The translations under genes and the position numbers were made by a program. Positions 61,360 through 64,000 of a stretch of 64,000 nt of DNA are shown in pieces. Below the pieces are notes generated by a model. It saw nothing but the letters and a program-made list of their open reading frames with translations. It was not told the DNA's origin and searched no databases. This DNA is from Candidatus Competibacteraceae bacterium (lineage in GTDB: Bacteria; Pseudomonadota; Gammaproteobacteria; Competibacterales; Competibacteraceae): positions 1 to 64,000 of the forward strand of contig JADJQQ010000029.1 of the NCBI GenBank assembly GCA_016712625.1, read 5' to 3'. Numbering within the stretch: position 1 is the first letter of the stretch; each line of letters begins with the position of its first letter.

Positions 61360-61689
61360 ATGACATTTCTTAGCCATCTCAAAAGAGCATTGATTGGCCT
61401 CGCCCTTTGCTACGCAAGCCTTGCTGTCAATTCCAAAAGCGTAACCCGCTACTCAGACATCATGGGTTGTGAGAAGGAATGCATCGTAGAGTCGTCTGGT
61501 TGGCCAACGCCCTACTTTTATGACTATCCAGGCATATCGGTGGCAAAACGAGTAGAAGCAGACCCCATTGCTGTGTTCTTTGGACCAGATACTTTCGTGA
61601 TCAGCGGATTCGTACCCACACTGCTCTTCTGGCTCATGGCGGTCTACATTGCGGCCTATGTCGTCAGAACAAATCGCCCAGAGGTCTAA
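61360..61689 (+). CDS. cassette 11: membrane protein (109 aa)
   Basis: A signal-like first helix (LKRALIGLALCYASLAV) and a C-terminal membrane helix (FVPTLLFWLMAVYIAAYVV) flank an extracytoplasmic part with CEKEC and WPTPYFYDYPGISV. No family recognised. The layout suggests a small inner-membrane protein with an outside loop. The stop lies within R''. Confidence 0.65.
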   Translation: MTFLSHLKRALIGLALCYASLAVNSKSVTRYSDIMGCEKECIVESSGWPTPYFYDYPGISVAKRVEADPIAVFFGPDTFVISGFVPTLLFWLMAVYIAAYVVRTNRPEV

Positions 61690-61743
61690 CAATTCGCTCA
61701 AGCCGAGACCGCAAATCGGCCCGGCTTAGCTCAGGCGTTAGGC
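61684..61743 (+). repeat. attC 11
   Basis: R'' GTCTAAC (61684) exactly complements the opening R' GTTAGAC (61346). R' GTTAGGC at 61737. 60 bp, canonical. Confidence 0.9.
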
Positions 61744-61778
61744 CCCACATCGGCCCGAGTTGTCTGGAGGTCTGTACC

Positions 61779-62147
61779 GTGTCGAGAAGCGGGTTGCCAA
61801 ACTACCGAAAGCTTGCGCTCCAAGCCTATAGACCTCTTTGCGCCTACTGCGGCTTTGGCATTCAGGAGGTCCTGGAGGTTGCGCATCTCGACTGCGATCC
61901 GCAGAACAACAGCCTTGAGAACCTTGCCCTTCTGTGCCCGACATGTCACCGCATGCATGACATCGATCTCATTCCAACCGATGTTGTTGTCCGGCTCCGG
62001 GATGAAAAGCGGTCGCCCAGGTGGGGCAAGTTGATGAAGGACGCAGGCACGAAAGCCCTCGAAACCAAACGCAAGAATCCTGGCTCACTCAGCGCAGCCG
62101 CGCAGAAGGCAGTGGCCACCAGGAGGGCAAGGCAAAGTGGGGCCTAA
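61779..62147 (+). CDS. cassette 12: HNH endonuclease
   Basis: A 122-residue protein from a GTG start (GGAGG upstream). CAYCGFGIQEVLEVAHLDCDPQNNSLENLALLCPTCHRMHD is a complete HNH/zinc-binding core: two CxxC pairs and the AHLD catalytic His. The tail is Lys/Arg/Ala-rich (ALETKRKNPGSLSAAAQKAVATRRARQ), likely DNA-binding. Candidate restriction or homing-type nuclease; could serve in defence. Confidence 0.82.
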   Translation: MSRSGLPNYRKLALQAYRPLCAYCGFGIQEVLEVAHLDCDPQNNSLENLALLCPTCHRMHDIDLIPTDVVVRLRDEKRSPRWGKLMKDAGTKALETKRKNPGSLSAAAQKAVATRRARQSGA

Positions 62148-62353
62148 CGGGGCGGAGTTGAGCGACACCCGCGCGTGGGTGGAGCGCACGCAGTGCGCGA
62201 TACCCCAAGCGGGCGTAGCGGCGAAGCCGTGTCGCTCGAACGAGGGTTCGACGGCGCTCGCGCCGGACAAACCCCGTTCGATCAACTCCGCCCCGATGGT
62301 CGGCGCGAAGCGCCGACCATCCCTTCGCTCGCGGCTCAGCTCAAACGTTAGGC
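62142..62353 (+). repeat. attC 12, extended by an inverted module (copy 5)
   Basis: R'' GCCTAAC (62142), module in reverse orientation starting at the next base (62149-62321), a short normal part (CCTTCGCTC to AGCTCAAAC) and R' GTTAGGC (62347). 212 bp. Confidence 0.82.
62149..62321 (-). repeat. attC-embedded structured module, copy 5 (inverted)
   Basis: Read on the minus strand it has the same order as copies 1-4: hairpin (62295-62321), GGGGCGGAGTTGA, both arms, TCAACTCCGCCCC, then the R core. Arm A is partly degenerate (GAACGAGGGTTCGACGGCGC on the plus strand). Confidence 0.85.
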
Positions 62354-62364
62354 CTTAGAAAAAA

Positions 62365-62649
62365 ATGACTGCCTCTCTTCTAAATCCAGACCTGGTTACT
62401 GACCGCGAGAGTTTTCTCCGCTTCGCAGAGGCGCTTGTTGCAGATAGAGAACTAGCTGAAGGACTAGAAAGAGAAAGCCCTGAAAAGTATCGCTTTGGCG
62501 GCGCCATTGGCTGGCAAAACGGCTCAATCGCAGCGTTCCTAGATTGCGCCCTTGCTGGAGCGCAAGCACAACATGACTGGGGTTCCTCATCTGGAGTTAG
62601 CTGGCACGATCTCGCGGTCTTCTTGTATCTGGGCAACATCTACGAGTGA
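62365..62649 (+). CDS. cassette 13: DUF7660-like protein (94 aa)
   Basis: MTASLLNPDLVTDRESFLRFAEALVADRELAE, then WQNGSIAAFLDCALAGAQAQHDWGSSSGVSWHDLAVFLYLGNIYE. The pattern 'F-L-D-C-A-L-A...W...F-L-Y-x-G-x-I-Y-E' is that of DUF7660, small proteins often seen in polymorphic-toxin and immunity neighbourhoods. An immunity-like role is possible but unproven. Confidence 0.65.
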   Translation: MTASLLNPDLVTDRESFLRFAEALVADRELAEGLERESPEKYRFGGAIGWQNGSIAAFLDCALAGAQAQHDWGSSSGVSWHDLAVFLYLGNIYE

Positions 62650-62656
62650 GTTGCTA

Positions 62657-62769
62657 AGGCAACAATTCGTTCAAGCCGACCCCATGTCGTGGCGTCGGCC
62701 GTGTGCTTTACGCTACGCTTGCACACGTCCGCCGCCCCGCCACGGGTCGGCTTAACTCAGGCGTTAGGC
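62657..62769 (+). repeat. attC 13
   Basis: R'' is degenerate (AGGCAAC, 62657) but AATTCGTTCAAGCCGACCCC and GGTCGGCTTAACTCAGGC arms are clear; R' GTTAGGC (62763). 113 bp with a large branched head. Confidence 0.75.
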
Positions 62770-62774
62770 GTCAC

Positions 62775-63356
62775 ATGGGAACCTCCGCGCGATCTGTCAG
62801 TGTGCTTGCCGTCAGTCTTTGCACCGTGCTACTTGCAGCCTGTGCAAGCACGAACGTCACGCTTTCGCCATCACCGCAAGCACCCGTCTGCAATCGCTCA
62901 ACCTCAGCGCTTGTCCTGTGGGCACCACAGTGGCGGCCGGATCAGAAGGATGTCGCAGCGCGTGAAGAAGCCGCGGCGTCCGGTCTCAATAGCTTCTTCG
63001 CAAGTTCCGGTTGCTTTGCCCGCACAGAGCTGCGCCGCGTAGACAGTCTCAGCCCTTCTGTAGTCAACGCGGAGCTCGGTGCTTCCGGTGGCCAGTTCAG
63101 CGCAGTTGTCACCATCGCTGTCCGCGAACTCGGGCCTGTGGTCAAGTTGCTGTCTTCCGCATCGCTTGTCGAGGGAGGCACCGAAGCCGTTCTCCAAGTC
63201 ACTTCGCGCCAGCTGCAGTCGTCCAGTCAACCGCGTGAGTTCACAGTTCATTGGCGCCATGGTGGCCCAGGCGTAGTCAAAGGGGTGGCCAGCCTGCCCA
63301 ACGACATGAGCGCCGCCTTGCGCTCCGGCCTGCAGCCTGCCACTGCAATGCAGTGA
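62775..63356 (+). CDS. cassette 14: lipoprotein (193 aa)
   Basis: MGTSARSVSVLAVSLCTVLLAACAS is a lipoprotein signal with lipobox LAAC. The mature part (VLWAPQWRPDQKDVAAREEAAASGLNSFF, FARTELRRVDSL) is a soluble alpha/beta domain resembling small secreted lipoproteins of unknown function. The ATG at 62775 lies just past R'. No closer family is recognised. Confidence 0.7.
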   Translation: MGTSARSVSVLAVSLCTVLLAACASTNVTLSPSPQAPVCNRSTSALVLWAPQWRPDQKDVAAREEAAASGLNSFFASSGCFARTELRRVDSLSPSVVNAELGASGGQFSAVVTIAVRELGPVVKLLSSASLVEGGTEAVLQVTSRQLQSSSQPREFTVHWRHGGPGVVKGVASLPNDMSAALRSGLQPATAMQ

Positions 63357-63357
63357 C

Positions 63358-63484
63358 GCCTAACCCTTCGCTGGAGCGGGACCTCCACCGGGATGGCGCT
63401 TGGCCCGCCAGCCGGAGTGGTTCATCATCCGTCTAGCGGGCCAAGCGCCATCCCGGCTCCGGCCCCTCAGCTCAAACGTTAGGC
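63358..63484 (+). repeat. attC 14
   Basis: R'' GCCTAAC (63358), R' GTTAGGC (63478). The stem GGGATGGCGCTTGGCCCGC pairs with GCGGGCCAAGCGCCATCCC, giving a very long perfect hairpin. 127 bp. Confidence 0.88.
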
Positions 63485-63496
63485 ATAGGGGAAAGC

Positions 63497-63934
63497 ATGG
63501 CAGATATAGCGGTCCTCACTCGTAACTACACTACTCACCTTGAACCCGCGTTGGAGAAAGGTGAGTCCGTTACTTTTTATTCCAACGTTCCATGGAAGCG
63601 CATTGAAGATGCACACATAGAAGGAAAGAAAGTTGTCGTCTACTTTGTCGTATCGGAACATCCCGGCCTCGTTTCATATGAAGGCACACTTGCAGACATT
63701 TTGATTCCGCCAGTCAAAGATACTGCGAGTCTGGAAAAACTGCTCAACCGAGCACCAGATAAAGCTGCTCGCGCAGAGGTCGAAAAAGGAACGGCTCGCA
63801 CGATTTACTCAGTCTCAAACGTAATAAAGCTAACGTCTGCTTTTCCTCAAACCGAGTTACTGAAACGATCAGATGGTAAGGCCGTAAGCAAGGACTATGA
63901 GCGCAGCTACTGCATTGTTCATCCATATGAGTAG
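63497..63934 (+). CDS. cassette 15: hypothetical protein (145 aa)
   Basis: MADIAVLTRNYTTHLEPALEKGESVTFYSNVPWKRIEDAHIEGKKVVVYFVVSEHPG is an alpha/beta, soluble pattern without known motifs; the C-terminal half is polar (LEKLLNRAPDKAARAEVEKG). GGGGAAAGC precedes the ATG. Last complete cassette gene in the window. Confidence 0.65.
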   Translation: MADIAVLTRNYTTHLEPALEKGESVTFYSNVPWKRIEDAHIEGKKVVVYFVVSEHPGLVSYEGTLADILIPPVKDTASLEKLLNRAPDKAARAEVEKGTARTIYSVSNVIKLTSAFPQTELLKRSDGKAVSKDYERSYCIVHPYE

Positions 63935-63943
63935 GCTGGCTGT

Positions 63944-64000
63944 GCCCAACAAGAGCAGTGCAGCCGACGCCGCTTCGCGGCGCGGCTGACCTCCATCGTT
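63944..64000 (+). repeat. attC 15, cut by the window end
   Basis: R'' GCCCAAC (63944), stem GCCGCTTCGCGGC; the sequence stops at ATCGTT, the first bases of R'. The array therefore continues beyond the window. Confidence 0.75.

Noticed and set aside
56750..62353. The repeated blocks as a CRISPR array
   Set aside because: Repeats are 173-176 bp, lie inside attC sites, are separated by genes of varied length and include an inverted copy; there are no spacers or cas genes.

Overview
The window is a high-GC bacterial chromosome segment. Gene content points to a gammaproteobacterium: an aprotinin-free RTX/type I secretion set, YqjD/YqjE-like proteins, exosortase, IntI and ISKra4-type elements. A Competibacter-like lineage would fit, but that placement is an inference from families and no rRNA or marker gene is present to prove it. 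No tRNA, rRNA or CRISPR array was seen.

Layout. 1-3200: three frameshifted genes (thioredoxin-like, HtrA/DegP protease, C39/papain-like peptidase). 3300-4430: a hypothetical gene divergent from a SleB-type cell-wall hydrolase. 4663-7296: an overlapping operon of ECF sigma factor, zinc-finger anti-sigma factor and subtilisin-like lipoprotein. 7344-14267: a type I secretion adaptor, then two coupled sensor kinases, the second lacking its ATPase domain. 14550-16250: an AT-richer pair, a zincin metallopeptidase and a methyltransferase. 16680-22730: two paralogous secreted NTAxG-repeat proteins with a C-terminal S74 chaperone domain, flanking a REC-PAS-AAA sigma-54 activator; the first has a good sigma-54 promoter. 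22790-26080: type I secretion ATPase and its RTX substrate. 26330-28470: a split ThrE-type exporter (YjjP/YjjB-like) and a lipoprotein. 28520-36050: a stress/envelope block (YqjE, DUF883, DUF2934, glycine-zipper, GlsB, dodecin) around a NarX/NarL-type two-component system with a duplicated palindromic upstream element. 36590-43720: a GH13 branching-type enzyme, a small secreted protein, a barnase-like RNase, a LolCDE/MacB-type exporter with adaptor, and a ferredoxin-NADP reductase. 44149-46160: a two-gene exosortase E/VPEID-CTERM system. 46260-50450: a graveyard of truncated catabolic genes around an intact type II dehydroquinase and an IclR regulator. 50536-51621: alanine racemase.

51790 to the right end is a chromosomal integron: intI on the minus strand, an attI region, and at least 15 gene cassettes on the plus strand, running past the window edge. 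One cassette is split by a 1547-bp ISKra4-like element with 23-bp perfect inverted ends and an 8-bp target duplication. Five of the attC sites carry a 173-176-bp structured module, placed exactly at the edge of the outer core box, four times in one orientation (just before R') and once inverted (just after R''). The module folds on paper as a hairpin followed by a three-way junction. This is the strongest candidate for something undescribed. Other candidates are the minimal exosortase E substrate, the protease-prodomain-like anti-sigma factor and the S74/sigma-54 locus.
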